From Gammaproteobacteria bacterium (GTDB lineage: Bacteria > Pseudomonadota > Gammaproteobacteria > JAABTG01), in NCBI GenBank assembly GCA_017999615.1, contig JAGNLM010000006.1, positions 1-64,000 of the forward strand: a stretch of DNA of 64,000 nt. Reading direction: 5' to 3'. Below are positions 1 to 6,963 of this stretch, in pieces. Below the pieces are notes generated by a model that worked only from the letters and a program-made list of their open reading frames with translations, was not told where the DNA came from and ran no database searches. The translations under genes were made by a program, and so were the position numbers. Each line of letters opens with the position of its first letter. The stretch's first letter is position 1.

Positions 1-114
1 GAACTCAACAGCCTGATCGGCGGGCGCGATGCGGGCATGGTGCTCTACACCGCGTGGAGCGAGCGCGCCCTGCGCCAGATTGCCAAGCGCTGGCGTATCC
101 CGCTGCCGCCATGA
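1..114 (+). CDS. 3' end of an unidentified prophage gene (partial)
   Basis: An open frame enters from the left edge and ends at a TGA at 112-114, giving 37 residues of the C-terminus, ending in IPLPP. The stop overlaps the ATG of the next small gene by an ATGA junction, a typical sign of translationally coupled phage or operon genes. The visible tail is basic and helical-looking (ALRQIAKRWR) but I do not recognise the family. Its only context is the prophage-like gene run that follows. Confidence 0.5.
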   Translation, partial: ELNSLIGGRDAGMVLYTAWSERALRQIAKRWRIPLPP

Positions 115-236
115 GCGCGGACATGACAGGCGACGAGCTGCTCGCCCTGACCCTCACCGCCGGCTGCGGCGGGCTCACCGACCCCGATCAGGCCCGGCGC
201 ATCTGCGTCCGGTTGGAGGCCTTGTGTCGGAACTAG
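111..236 (+). CDS. small hypothetical prophage protein, 41 aa
   Basis: This 41-residue frame starts at an ATG that overlaps the preceding stop (ATGA) and ends at TAG 234-236. It contains two cysteines in its middle (GCGG) and near its end (LCRN) and no recognisable domain. An in-frame alternative start at 123 is possible. The tight overlaps on both sides support it as a real gene in a compact phage-type operon. Its function is unknown. Confidence 0.45.
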   Translation: MSADMTGDELLALTLTAGCGGLTDPDQARRICVRLEALCRN

Positions 237-598
237 CCGTCCTGCGCGAGCTGCTGGCCGACGCCCTCGCCCGCGTAGAGGCGCTCGAGGCGGCCGAGCG
301 GGCGAGAGATGTACGTGAGCGGCAGGCAGAGCTGCTGAATCGCGCAGCGGCCGCCGTGGACCCGCTGGCGAGCCGCTGGCAGCGTGCCCAAGCCCTCGCC
401 CGCCGGGTGGCCGCCCGTGGCCGCAGCGCCCGGCCGCCGGCGACCGAGGCCGACCGATGGGTGGACCAGGCCCTCGGCCTCGGGGCGCTGCCGGCCAGCG
501 CGCGCCGCCTGTGGGAGCTGTTGACGCCCGAGCGTCAAACCGGAGCGGCTACGCTCCCCCCATCACCGCCGACCCGTGGCGGACTATGGGATGACTGA
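224..598 (+). CDS. hypothetical coiled-coil prophage protein, 124 aa
   Basis: The frame is chosen from a GTG at 224 preceded by GGAGG at 215-219, and it overlaps the end of the 41-residue gene upstream. The first half is a long charged Ala/Glu/Arg-rich helix, roughly residues 5-80, likely a coiled coil. The tail is Pro-rich. It lies directly before the capsid-like gene, with an ATGA-type overlap at 591-598. Position and helical character would suit a scaffold-like or other head-morphogenesis protein, but this is inference from context only. The reading frame stays open further upstream to about 29, but that would overlap two other genes. Confidence 0.5.
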   Translation: MSELAVLRELLADALARVEALEAAERARDVRERQAELLNRAAAAVDPLASRWQRAQALARRVAARGRSARPPATEADRWVDQALGLGALPASARRLWELLTPERQTGAATLPPSPPTRGGLWDD

Positions 599-1721
599 CA
601 TGACCCAAGACGAATACGCACGCGGACTCGAAGACATCGCGGTCCGCCAGGGCGTCGAGCGCGCCAAGAGCGCTCGCACCGAGCGCCTGGCGGCCGGCCG
701 GTACAGCCGCGAGGACCTGGTTGACGCGCTGGACGATTACATCGGCGAGCTGGTCGGCGACCCCTCCAGCGACCCGCACCCGCTCGCCAGGCACCTGCAC
801 CGGGATAGCTCTCTGCGCCGCGTGCTGTACGAATACCACGGCGCCGACACCGCGCAGGACCTGCACCGTGCCTTGGCGTTCTCGGACTGGCCGCAGCTGA
901 TCGCAACCCGCGTCACCCGTGCTGTGACGCAGCGCCCCTCGGGCCTCACCGAGCACCGTGCCCTCGTCCTGCCTGCGCCGCTCGACACCTACCACCCGTC
1001 GGCGTTCTTCGAGACGGCATCGAGCGATGCCATCGCGCCCATCCCGACCGGCGGCGGCCCGTGGCCCATCCCTGAAATCGACATCAGCGACGCGACCGTC
1101 ACCGGCGCGCCCTCGCGCTACGCGGTGCGGGTGGCCATCGGCCGGGCGTTGTTCTTGACCGCGAGTCTGTCGCCCGTCGAGGCGCTGGTCACCGAGCTGC
1201 ACAACGTGCTGTTGCGCGCCGAGAGCAAGGCGTTCTCGACCTACCTGGAGAGCTCGCCGCAGTTGGGGGATGGCAACCCGCTGTTCGTCGACGGCACCAA
1301 CGCCATCGCCAGCGGCAGCGGCGGCGAGCCGTCCGCCACGACGATCGGCGTCGCGCTGCAGACCCTGCGCACGCAGGCCAATGCGGCCGGCGCCCGTAAC
1401 GCGGTGCGCGGCAAGTATCTCGCGGTGCCACCCGCGCTGGAGGCGACTGCGCTCACCGCGCTGGGAGCTATCGACCCGCACGACCGCCGCGGCTTGCAGG
1501 TGGTGGTCCTGCCGTACGCCAGCAGCTCGACCGCCTGGTGGCTGTTTGCCGCCCCCCGCGAGGCCGCCTCGATTGCCCGCCTGTCGGTCGGCGATGCGGT
1601 CGATCCGGTGGTCGAGACCCGTCCCGTCCCGATGCAGGATGCGGTCGACTTCCGGGCGGCGGTGGACTTCGGATTCATCGCCTTGAGTCGTGCCGGCTGC
1701 TTCTATAACCCAGGCGCATAA
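591..1721 (+). CDS. probable phage major capsid protein (HK97-like fold)
   Basis: This 376-residue protein resembles the capsid domain found in Mu-like and related prophage head proteins. The segment with FVDGTNAIASG, a helix, then GKYLAVPPALEA around residues 228-285 matches the usual capsid pattern of a target loop, a backbone helix and a 'pre-formed values' strand. The C-terminus (VDFRAAVDFGFIAL, GCFYNPGA) fits the terminal P-domain strand of such proteins. The N-terminal 80 residues are helical and charged. Starts at ATG 591 (ATGA overlap with the gene before) and ATG 600 are both plausible; GTG 576 is less likely. It is followed by a strong hairpin, so it probably ends its transcript. 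The product would form the virion shell. The family call rests on remembered patterns, not a search. Confidence 0.6.
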   Translation: MTDMTQDEYARGLEDIAVRQGVERAKSARTERLAAGRYSREDLVDALDDYIGELVGDPSSDPHPLARHLHRDSSLRRVLYEYHGADTAQDLHRALAFSDWPQLIATRVTRAVTQRPSGLTEHRALVLPAPLDTYHPSAFFETASSDAIAPIPTGGGPWPIPEIDISDATVTGAPSRYAVRVAIGRALFLTASLSPVEALVTELHNVLLRAESKAFSTYLESSPQLGDGNPLFVDGTNAIASGSGGEPSATTIGVALQTLRTQANAAGARNAVRGKYLAVPPALEATALTALGAIDPHDRRGLQVVVLPYASSSTAWWLFAAPREAASIARLSVGDAVDPVVETRPVPMQDAVDFRAAVDFGFIALSRAGCFYNPGA

Positions 1722-1733
1722 GGTTTCTGCCGT

Positions 1734-1757
1734 CTGCCCCCGTCGCGACGGGGGCGG
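1734..1757 (+). terminator. hairpin after the capsid-like gene
   Basis: A perfect 18-bp palindrome (half-arm CCCCCGTCG) at 1737-1754, extendable by a few pairs, lies 12 bases after the capsid gene stop. There is no downstream T-run, so it may be a weak intrinsic terminator or an mRNA 3'-end stabiliser. Confidence 0.4.
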
Positions 1758-1934
1758 CAGGCGTTAGTCGGCGAGTGGCCTGCCTCGGACCAACCAACCC
1801 CGACTGCCAGCGGGCGCACCATTACCTCGGGCGCCGCGGCTGGCCCCCCGGAGCCCCCGGCCGGGCCCGGGGGTCGCACCGGCCGGACAGTTCACGCCCA
1901 CCCCGGCGGGCTCAAGCCGGGGCCCTCCCCACCG

Positions 1935-1961
1935 TATAGCGTTACCGCCCGTAACGCTATA
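1935..1961. repeat. GTTAC/GTAAC inverted repeat, site A
   Basis: Perfect 11-bp arms (TATAGCGTTAC and its complement) flank a 5-bp spacer, CGCCC. The same geometry recurs at 2014-2040, centre to centre 79 bp away. The right arm includes TATAAG, which resembles a -10 element. It is a probable operator or iteron of the integrated element. Confidence 0.65.
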
Positions 1962-1987
1962 AGGTGACGCCGCGGACATCTGCGGTG

Positions 1988-2016
1988 TTGCGACCGAGCC
2001 GTTAGTGGTCTACCTT
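1988..2016 (+). promoter_or_regulatory. possible weak promoter for the SprT-like gene
   Basis: TTGCGA (1988-1993) and TACCTT (2011-2016) are separated by 17 bp. They match the sigma-70 consensus at 4/6 and 3/6 positions. The inverted repeat at 2014-2040 overlaps the -10 and start region, as a repressor operator would. The match is weak, so this is only a candidate. Confidence 0.3.
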
Positions 2017-2040
2017 AGCGTTACTGCCGGTAACGATAAG
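2014..2040. repeat. GTTAC/GTAAC inverted repeat, site B, overlapping an RBS
   Basis: Arms of 11 bp with one mismatch (CTTAGCGTTAC versus the complement of GTAACGATAAG) flank a 5-bp spacer, TGCCG. The right arm runs into the AAGGGG ribosome binding site (2038-2043) of the gene starting at 2050, so a bound protein or an RNA hairpin here would interfere with expression. Confidence 0.65.
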
Positions 2041-2049
2041 GGGGTTGGC

Positions 2050-2682
2050 GTGGAAGATCATATTCGCCGGTGCCAGCACTGCGGGGCGTTCTTCACATCA
2101 CCGCGCCGGTCCGCCCGGTTCTGTTCCGCGCGGTGCCGCATCGGCAATCACCGCAATGGCTCGCGGCCGCTGTCGTCGGTCTGGCTTCGCCGTGCCGCTC
2201 GGGCCCTGGCGGGCGAGCTACTCGTGCCGCTGGGCGCAGAGGTCGCCGTCAACCGCCTGGATATCCATTTCAGTGAGTACCGCGAGAAGTCAGACAGCGG
2301 CGTCGAGCTTGGCGTCATCGGCGGCAAAGCATACGGTGGCCAGGACGCGATAACCATCGCCATTTCAGCCGATGCGGTGCTGGTGCTGGGGACGTTGTTG
2401 CACGAGCTGATCCACCTTGCGACCCCTGGCGAAGGACACGGCGGAAGGTTTGCCGAGGTCGCTCGCGAGCTAGGGTTTCTCCCCCCGGTCACTCAGTACA
2501 AGCCGAGCGCGACCCTGAAAGACCGGCTCAAGGCGCTTGCTCAGAAGCTCGGCCCGATGCCGATGCCCTTCGACCCACGCGTAAGCAAGACCGGGACAAT
2601 CAGGTTCAAGGCGCTGAAGGGTAGCCCCGACGTGTTTGTCCCCGTCGGCACCCCTGATTGGGTGCCCAAGCGCAAGCCGTAG
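2050..2682 (+). CDS. zinc-ribbon SprT-like metallopeptidase of the prophage
   Basis: The start is set at GTG 2050 because AAGGGG lies 6 bases upstream; the frame is open further left but would run through an operator-like repeat. The 210-residue product has an N-terminal zinc ribbon (C8xxC11 and C25xxxC29), then a basic segment. A metalloprotease-type HELIH motif lies at residues 118-122 with a further histidine at 130 (GEGHGG), the pattern of SprT-like (zincin) domains. SprT-like proteins are known or suspected proteases acting on DNA-bound proteins. Small versions with a zinc ribbon occur in phages and mobile elements, but their role is not established. It is a single gene between the capsid operon and the tRNA-Asn site. 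The substrate is unknown. Confidence 0.6.
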   Translation: MEDHIRRCQHCGAFFTSPRRSARFCSARCRIGNHRNGSRPLSSVWLRRAARALAGELLVPLGAEVAVNRLDIHFSEYREKSDSGVELGVIGGKAYGGQDAITIAISADAVLVLGTLLHELIHLATPGEGHGGRFAEVARELGFLPPVTQYKPSATLKDRLKALAQKLGPMPMPFDPRVSKTGTIRFKALKGSPDVFVPVGTPDWVPKRKP

Positions 2683-2740
2683 CCGTTAGCCGCTAACAGC
2701 CCCCTGGTCAGGCAACTGGCCGGGCCTTTCTGCGTCTGGA

Positions 2741-2825
2741 GGCCGCCCCACGCGCGCGCGGGCGCGACGACTTCCCGGCAAGATTGCCGGAAGGTTGCAG
2801 GGGCCGCCCCACGCGCGCGGGCGCG
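2741..2825. repeat. duplicated GC-rich block around a hairpin
   Basis: The 12-mer GGCCGCCCCACG followed by an alternating CG run occurs at 2741-2766 and again at 2802-2825. Between the copies, 2771-2794 forms a hairpin with near-perfect 10-bp arms (GGCAA/TTGCC core, one bulged C). The two copies differ by one CG dinucleotide. Confidence 0.6.
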
Positions 2826-2848
2826 TGGGAGGGGGTCGCCGGCGGGGA

Positions 2849-2865
2849 CCGTTACCGCGTAACGG
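2849..2865. repeat. GTTAC/GTAAC inverted repeat, site C
   Basis: Arms CCGTTAC and GTAACGG (7 bp, perfect) are separated by CGC. It shares the core with sites A and B but has a 3-bp spacer. Confidence 0.6.
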
Positions 2866-2908
2866 GCGGGCGACTGCACACGGGCGGGGCGGGTTGTGTG
2901 CAGCGGGC

Positions 2909-2930
2909 TGGGTAACAGCGCTGTTACCCA
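2909..2930. repeat. 22-bp perfect palindrome, site D
   Basis: The half-arm TGGGTAACAGC is followed directly by its exact complement, giving a 22-bp palindrome. Here the two half sites are everted relative to sites A-C (GTAAC first, GTTAC second). Confidence 0.65.
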
Positions 2931-2981
2931 AGCAGGATCGCGGGGCGGGGTCGCCTGGCGACAGGGCGAGCAGATCCCGGG

Positions 2982-3003
2982 CTGTTACCCAAACTGTTAC
3001 CCA
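2982..3003. repeat. tandem direct half sites, site E
   Basis: CTGTTACCCA occurs at 2982-2991 and again at 2994-3003, a 12-bp period. It is identical to the right arm of the 22-bp palindrome at 2909-2930, which makes a shared binding protein likely. Confidence 0.6.
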
Positions 3004-3050
3004 ATTCCTCCGCGCCGTCTCGCTTTTCTCGTGTAAACCCTTGGTTTCTT

Positions 3051-3126
3051 TGGCTCCCCGGGACGGGCTCGAACCGCCGACCTAGTGATTAACAGTCACC
3101 CGCTCTACCGACTGAGCTACCGGGGA
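3051..3126 (-). tRNA. tRNA-Asn (GTT)
   Basis: The minus strand folds into a complete 76-nt cloverleaf including encoded CCA. The acceptor stem is TCCCCGG/CCGGGGA with discriminator G, and the anticodon loop reads GTT within CTGTTAATC. It decodes Asn codons AAC/AAU. The prophage-like DNA lies immediately on its 3' side (lower coordinates), the usual arrangement when an element has integrated into a tRNA gene and restored it. The 3' end of this gene is therefore a likely attachment site. Confidence 0.95.
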
Positions 3127-3152
3127 AAAGCGCGACGTATCCTACTGGCGGC

Positions 3153-3187
3153 GCGGGAATGGGTCAACCTGAGGAAACCATTCCCGC
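3153..3187 (-). terminator. hairpin between the aminotransferase gene and tRNA-Asn
   Basis: Arms GCGGGAATGG (3153-3162) and the exact complement (3178-3187) flank a 15-nt loop. It lies 55 bases beyond the aminotransferase stop. No T-run follows on the minus strand, so it is only a possible terminator or processing structure. Confidence 0.35.
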
Positions 3188-3241
3188 CGGACGCGCGGCC
3201 GGCGGCCGCGCCGTCGGGCTGGCCATGGAGCCAGCGCCCCG

Positions 3242-4429
3242 TCAAGCCGGCCCGAGGAAGGCCGTGATGCGCTCCATGGCCTTTTCCAGGTTCGCCAGGC
3301 TCGTGGCGATGGAAATGCGCTGGAACCCCGGGGCGCCGAAGGCGGAGCCGGGAACGAGCGCGACGCCGGCCTCGCGCAGCAGCAGGTCCGCGAAGGACAC
3401 GTCGTCGGAGGCCCCCGTCGCACGCATGGCATCCCGGGTGTCGGGGAACAGGTAGAAGGCCCCCTGGGCCGGGAGGCAACGGACCCCCCGGATGCCGTTC
3501 AGGGCCCCCAGCACGTAATCGTGCCGCGTCTTGAACGCCCGCACCATCTCGGCGATGAACGCCTGGTCGCCGTCGAGGGCCGCCTCGGCTGCGACCTGGG
3601 CAATGGAGGTCGGGTTGGAGGTGCTCTGGGACTGGATCTTGACCATGGCCCGGATCAGCGGCGCGGGGCCGGCGGCATAGCCGATGCGCCAACCCGTCAT
3701 GGAGTAGGCCTTGGAGACGCCGTTCAGCACGACGGTCCGGTCATAGAGGTCCGGCCGGGCCATCAGGATGTTCGCAAAGGGCTCGCTGCCCCAGGTGATG
3801 TGCTCGTACATGTCGTCGCTGGCGACGAGCACGTCCGGGTGCCGGTGCAGGACCTCGCCGAGTGCCGCGAGTTCGGCCCGCGTGTAGCAGACCCCGGTCG
3901 GGTTGGAGGGGCTGTTGATCACCAGCATGCGGGTGCGCGGCCCGATGGCCCGCTCCAGTTGCTCCGGGGTCAGCTTGAACCCGTGCTCGGAAGTGCCCTC
4001 GAGGATGACGGGGGTCCCGTCGGCCAGCAGCACCATGTCGGGGTAGGACACCCAGTACGGCGCGGGGATGAGCACCTCGTCCCCCGCGTCGAGCAGAGCC
4101 TGGGCGAGGTTGTAGAAGGTCTGCTTGCCGCCCACGGACACCACGACCTGCTCCGGGGCATAGGTGAGCCCGTTGTCGCGCTGGAGCTTGCGGATCACGG
4201 CCTGCTTCAGCGACGGGATTCCGTCGACCGCGGTGTACTTGGTGAAGCCGCGGTCCAGGGCCTGTTTGGCGGCGTCCTTGATGTGGGTGGGTGTGTCGAA
4301 ATCCGGCTCCCCAAGCCCGAGGTTGATGATGTCCTGGCCGGACGCCTTGAGCGCGGCGGCGCGGGCGCTCACGGCGAGGGTGGGGGAGGGCTTGATGCGC
4401 CGTACGCGCTGGGAGAGGCGGAGTTCCAC
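3242..4429 (-). CDS. class I PLP-dependent aspartate aminotransferase (Ibeta type)
   Basis: This 395-residue fold-type I aminotransferase transfers the amino group of aspartate (or a similar amino acid) to 2-oxoglutarate in the cytoplasm, using pyridoxal phosphate. Visible hallmarks are the substrate-side [10 protein letters not shown] near residue 38, the cofactor-site NSPSNPTG at 172-179, and the Schiff-base lysine K240 in [20 protein letters not shown] near the C-terminus should carry the carboxylate-binding arginine. It is full length for the subgroup. The start is GTG at 4429. The gene stands alone, with uvrB divergent upstream and tRNA-Asn downstream. Some members of this subgroup also accept prephenate, so the precise substrate is not certain. 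Confidence 0.88.
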   Translation of the reverse strand: MELRLSQRVRRIKPSPTLAVSARAAALKASGQDIINLGLGEPDFDTPTHIKDAAKQALDRGFTKYTAVDGIPSLKQAVIRKLQRDNGLTYAPEQVVVSVGGKQTFYNLAQALLDAGDEVLIPAPYWVSYPDMVLLADGTPVILEGTSEHGFKLTPEQLERAIGPRTRMLVINSPSNPTGVCYTRAELAALGEVLHRHPDVLVASDDMYEHITWGSEPFANILMARPDLYDRTVVLNGVSKAYSMTGWRIGYAAGPAPLIRAMVKIQSQSTSNPTSIAQVAAEAALDGDQAFIAEMVRAFKTRHDYVLGALNGIRGVRCLPAQGAFYLFPDTRDAMRATGASDDVSFADLLLREAGVALVPGSAFGAPGFQRISIATSLANLEKAMERITAFLGPA

Positions 4430-4561
4430 GGCGAAGGTCCTGGTGCGGGAAGGGAGTGTCGGCCGGGAATTCTATACCAAGCGGGCGCGCTTGCCCCCGG
4501 GGCAGGCGCGCCGATCCGGGGGCAGGGGCTGCCGCGCCGGGGCGGGGCCGCCAGCGGGAGA

Positions 4562-4590
4562 TTGGCCCCCCCCGGTGGGGGCGCTATCCT
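4562..4590 (+). promoter_or_regulatory. candidate uvrB promoter giving a nearly leaderless mRNA
   Basis: TTGGCC (4562-4567) and TATCCT (4585-4590) are 17 bp apart, with 3/6 and 4/6 consensus matches. The uvrB ATG at 4598 lies only 7 bases after the -10, where transcription itself would start, and no Shine-Dalgarno sequence is visible. No LexA-type box (CTG-N10-CAG) was noticed. Confidence 0.35.
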
Positions 4591-4597
4591 GCGGCCC

Positions 4598-6649
4598 ATG
4601 TCCAGGCCATTGGAGCTGGTTTCGAGCTATGCACCGTCCGGCGACCAGCCGGACGCCATCCGCCGGATGCTCGAGGGGATCGAATCCGGCCTCGCCTGCC
4701 AGACCCTGCTCGGCGTCACCGGCAGTGGCAAGACGTTCTCGGTCGCGAATGTCATCCAGCACGTCCAGCGCCCGACCCTGATCCTTGCGCCGAACAAGAC
4801 GCTGGCAGCCCAGCTCTACGGGGAGATGCGCGAGTTCTTCCCGCACAACGCAGTCGAGTACTTCGTCAGCTACTACGACTATTACCAGCCGGAGGCCTAC
4901 GTCCCCTCGACCGACACGTACATCGAGAAGGACGCGTCGATCAACGAGCACATCGAACAGATGCGGCTCTCGGCGACGAAGGCGATTCTCGAGCGCAGGG
5001 ACGTGGTGATCGTGGCGACCGTCTCGGCGATCTACGGCCTCGGCGACCCGGACGCGTACATGAGCATGGTGTTGCACCTGGCGCGCGGACACCTGCTCGA
5101 CCAGCGGGAGATCCTGCGCCGCCTCGCAGAGCTCCAGTACGCACGCAACGAGCTCGAGCTCTCCCGGGGCACCTTCCGGGTGCGCGGGGACGTCATCGAC
5201 ATCTTCCCCGCAGAGAGTGAGCGGGACGCGATCCGCGTGGAGCTGCTCGACGACGAGATCGAGTCGCTCGGCTACTTCGATCCCCTCACGGGGGAGGTGC
5301 TGCGGAGAGTGCCGCGCCTCACCGTCTACCCGAAGAGCCACTACGTCACGCCCCGCGAGCGGGTGCTGGAGACGGTGGACGGGGCGCGCGCGGAACTGCG
5401 GGAGCGGCTCGAGCAGCTCCACCAGGCGGGTAAGCTGCTCGAGGCCCAGAGGCTGGAGCAGCGCACGACCTTCGACCTCGAGATGATGCAGGAGCTCGGT
5501 TACTGCAAGGGCATCGAGAACTACTCCCGCTACCTCTCCGGGCGCCGGCCGGGGGAGCCGCCGCCGACCCTCTTCGACTACCTGCCGCAGGACGCCCTGC
5601 TGGTGGTGGACGAGAGTCACGTCACGATCCCCCAGCTCGGCGGCATGTATCGGGGGGACCGCTCGCGCAAGGAGACGCTCGTCGAGTACGGCTTCCGGCT
5701 GCCTTCGGCCCTCGACAACCGCCCGCTTCGTTTCGACGAGTGGGAGCGGCTGATGCCCCAGGCGATCTTCGTGTCGGCCACCCCGGGCCCCTACGAGCTC
5801 GAGCACTCCGGGCAGGTGGTAGAGCAGGTGGTGCGGCCTACAGGGCTGGTGGACCCGGAGATCGAGGTCCGGCCCGCGGCGACGCAGGTCGATGACCTGC
5901 TCTCCGAGATCGTGCTGCGCGTGGCGGGTGGTGAGCGGGTGCTGGTCACGACCCTGACCAAGCGGATGGCCGAGGACTTTACCGACTTCCTCGGTGATCA
6001 CGGCATCCGGGTGCGCTACCTGCACTCGGACATCGAGACCGTGGAGCGGGTGGAGATCATCCGCGACCTGCGGCTCGGCGAGTTCGACGTGCTGGTGGGG
6101 ATCAACCTGCTGCGCGAGGGCCTGGACATCCCCGAGGTCTCCCTGGTCGCCATCCTGGACGCGGACAAGGAGGGTTACCTGCGGTCGGAGCGCTCCCTCA
6201 TCCAGACCATCGGGCGCGCCGCTCGCAACCTGCACGGCAAGGCGATCCTCTACGCCGACGGGGTGACGGGCTCCATGCGCCGGGCCATCGACGAGACCGA
6301 GAGGCGGCGCGCGAAGCAGCAGGAGTACAACCGCTCCCACGGGATCACGCCGAAGTCGGTGGAAAAGGCCGTGGCCGACATCATGGAGGGTGCGAGGAGC
6401 GGCCCGGTCGTTCCGGCGAGCCGGTACGCCCGCGTGGCGGAGGACCTCTCCGTCTACGCCGCGCTCGCGCCCGAACAGTTGAGGAAAAAGGTGTCGGAGC
6501 TCGAGGCCCAGATGTACCGGCACGCGGAGAATCTTGCATTCGAAGAGGCCGCGCGGCTGCGGGACGAGATCCGTCGGATCGAGGACCTCCACCTCGGGAT
6601 CGCGAAGGAGCCGGCGTCCCGGGGGCGGAGGCGCCGGGCGTCGGGTTGA
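4598..6649 (+). CDS. uvrB: excinuclease ABC subunit B
   Basis: UvrB is the damage-verifying helicase-like subunit of nucleotide excision repair. It is loaded by UvrA and recruits the UvrC nuclease. The 683-residue product has Walker A GVTGSGKT at 39-46, the damage-probing beta-hairpin region [15 protein letters not shown] at about 90-105, the Walker B DESH near residue 340, and the helicase motif VI segment QTIGRAARN near 545. A C-terminal UVR domain ([12 protein letters not shown], about 645-655) binds UvrC. The frame is open far upstream, antisense to the aminotransferase gene, but ATG 4598 gives the family N-terminus ([12 protein letters not shown]). No RBS is visible before it. It is a monocistronic-looking gene ending just before tRNA-Val. 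Confidence 0.97.
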   Translation: MSRPLELVSSYAPSGDQPDAIRRMLEGIESGLACQTLLGVTGSGKTFSVANVIQHVQRPTLILAPNKTLAAQLYGEMREFFPHNAVEYFVSYYDYYQPEAYVPSTDTYIEKDASINEHIEQMRLSATKAILERRDVVIVATVSAIYGLGDPDAYMSMVLHLARGHLLDQREILRRLAELQYARNELELSRGTFRVRGDVIDIFPAESERDAIRVELLDDEIESLGYFDPLTGEVLRRVPRLTVYPKSHYVTPRERVLETVDGARAELRERLEQLHQAGKLLEAQRLEQRTTFDLEMMQELGYCKGIENYSRYLSGRRPGEPPPTLFDYLPQDALLVVDESHVTIPQLGGMYRGDRSRKETLVEYGFRLPSALDNRPLRFDEWERLMPQAIFVSATPGPYELEHSGQVVEQVVRPTGLVDPEIEVRPAATQVDDLLSEIVLRVAGGERVLVTTLTKRMAEDFTDFLGDHGIRVRYLHSDIETVERVEIIRDLRLGEFDVLVGINLLREGLDIPEVSLVAILDADKEGYLRSERSLIQTIGRAARNLHGKAILYADGVTGSMRRAIDETERRRAKQQEYNRSHGITPKSVEKAVADIMEGARSGPVVPASRYARVAEDLSVYAALAPEQLRKKVSELEAQMYRHAENLAFEEAARLRDEIRRIEDLHLGIAKEPASRGRRRRASG

Positions 6650-6776
6650 GCGGTGCCCTCGGCAGCGCGCCCCAGACCCGTGCAGACCCCGCGGCACCCC
6701 CGGAGCGGGCCCCTTCGGTTGTCGGCGACGCACGCTTGCTCGCCGGGCGGGGATTCCGCTATCTTTACGGCCCCAC

Positions 6777-6851
6777 AGGCGCGTAGCTCAGTGGTAGAGC
6801 ACTACCTTGACATGGTAGTGGTCGGTGGTTCGATCCCACTCGCGCCTACCA
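6777..6851 (+). tRNA. tRNA-Val (GAC)
   Basis: A complete 75-nt cloverleaf with encoded CCA: acceptor stem AGGCGCG/CGCGCCT, D-loop AGCTCAGTGGTAGAGC, anticodon loop TTGACAT with anticodon GAC, and T-loop GGTTCGATCC. It reads Val GUC/GUU codons. It lies between uvrB and thrS and has its own hairpin terminator. Confidence 0.95.
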
Positions 6852-6858
6852 GAAAAAC

Positions 6859-6897
6859 AAGGGGTTGGCTGCGCAGGCTGGCCCCTTTGTCGTTTTT
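6859..6897 (+). terminator. intrinsic terminator after tRNA-Val
   Basis: Arms AAGGGG (6859-6864) and CCCCTT (6882-6887) enclose a GC-rich loop and are followed by a T-rich tail including TTTTT at 6893-6897. It sits 8 bases downstream of the tRNA. Confidence 0.55.
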
Positions 6898-6942
6898 GTC
6901 GCCCTGAGGGGCGACAACGGGGCCTCGCCCCTGGACGGGGCC
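6896..6942 (+). promoter_or_regulatory. thrS leader hairpins
   Basis: After the tRNA-Val terminator come two more hairpins. The first has 9-bp perfect arms TTGTCGCCC/GGGCGACAA (6896-6904, 6909-6917) with loop TGAG. The second has arms GCCCC/GGGGC around 6927-6941. In E. coli, ThrRS represses its own mRNA by binding tRNA-like hairpins upstream of thrS, so these could be an operator; no tRNA-Thr-like anticodon loop was recognised. Confidence 0.35.
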
Positions 6943-6963
6943 GTGACGAACTGAGTGCCTGAC

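Larger units (their letters stand above)
1758..2049. other. non-coding, palindrome-bearing intergenic region in the prophage end
   Basis: Together with the hairpin just upstream, this gives more than 300 bases without a credible gene. The left part is a Pro/Gly-codon-like G+C-rich stretch with no convincing frame. From about 1930 it becomes noticeably A+T-richer and carries two copies of an inverted repeat, annotated separately, and a possible promoter for the SprT-like gene. Confidence 0.5.
2683..3050. other. non-coding palindrome-rich junction between prophage and tRNA-Asn
   Basis: No credible gene is seen in these 368 bases. They contain a duplicated G+C-rich block (2741-2766 and 2802-2825), a hairpin at 2771-2794, and three further GTTAC/GTAAC motifs (2849-2865, 2909-2930, 2982-3003). 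The density and variety of repeats suggest a regulatory or replication-initiation region, or an attachment region, of the integrated element. Confidence 0.5.

Noticed and set aside
2741-2825. Possible CRISPR or iteron array from the GC repeat
   Set aside because: There are only two copies of unequal length, separated by a hairpin, so there is no array.
2686-3085. Small open frames between the SprT-like gene and tRNA-Asn
   Set aside because: They run through repeats, palindromes and the tRNA 3' end, have no RBS and show Gly/Arg/Pro-rich random-looking sequence.
3521-4597. Long plus-strand open frame running into uvrB
   Set aside because: It is antisense to the aminotransferase gene, has Arg/Gly/Pro-rich low-information sequence and contains no family motif before the UvrB start. 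It reflects the scarcity of stops in G+C-rich DNA.
4472-6733. 753-residue minus-strand open frame opposite uvrB
   Set aside because: It is a shadow of uvrB: composition rich in His/Arg/Leu/Val/Asp from codon complements, no domain pattern and no RBS.
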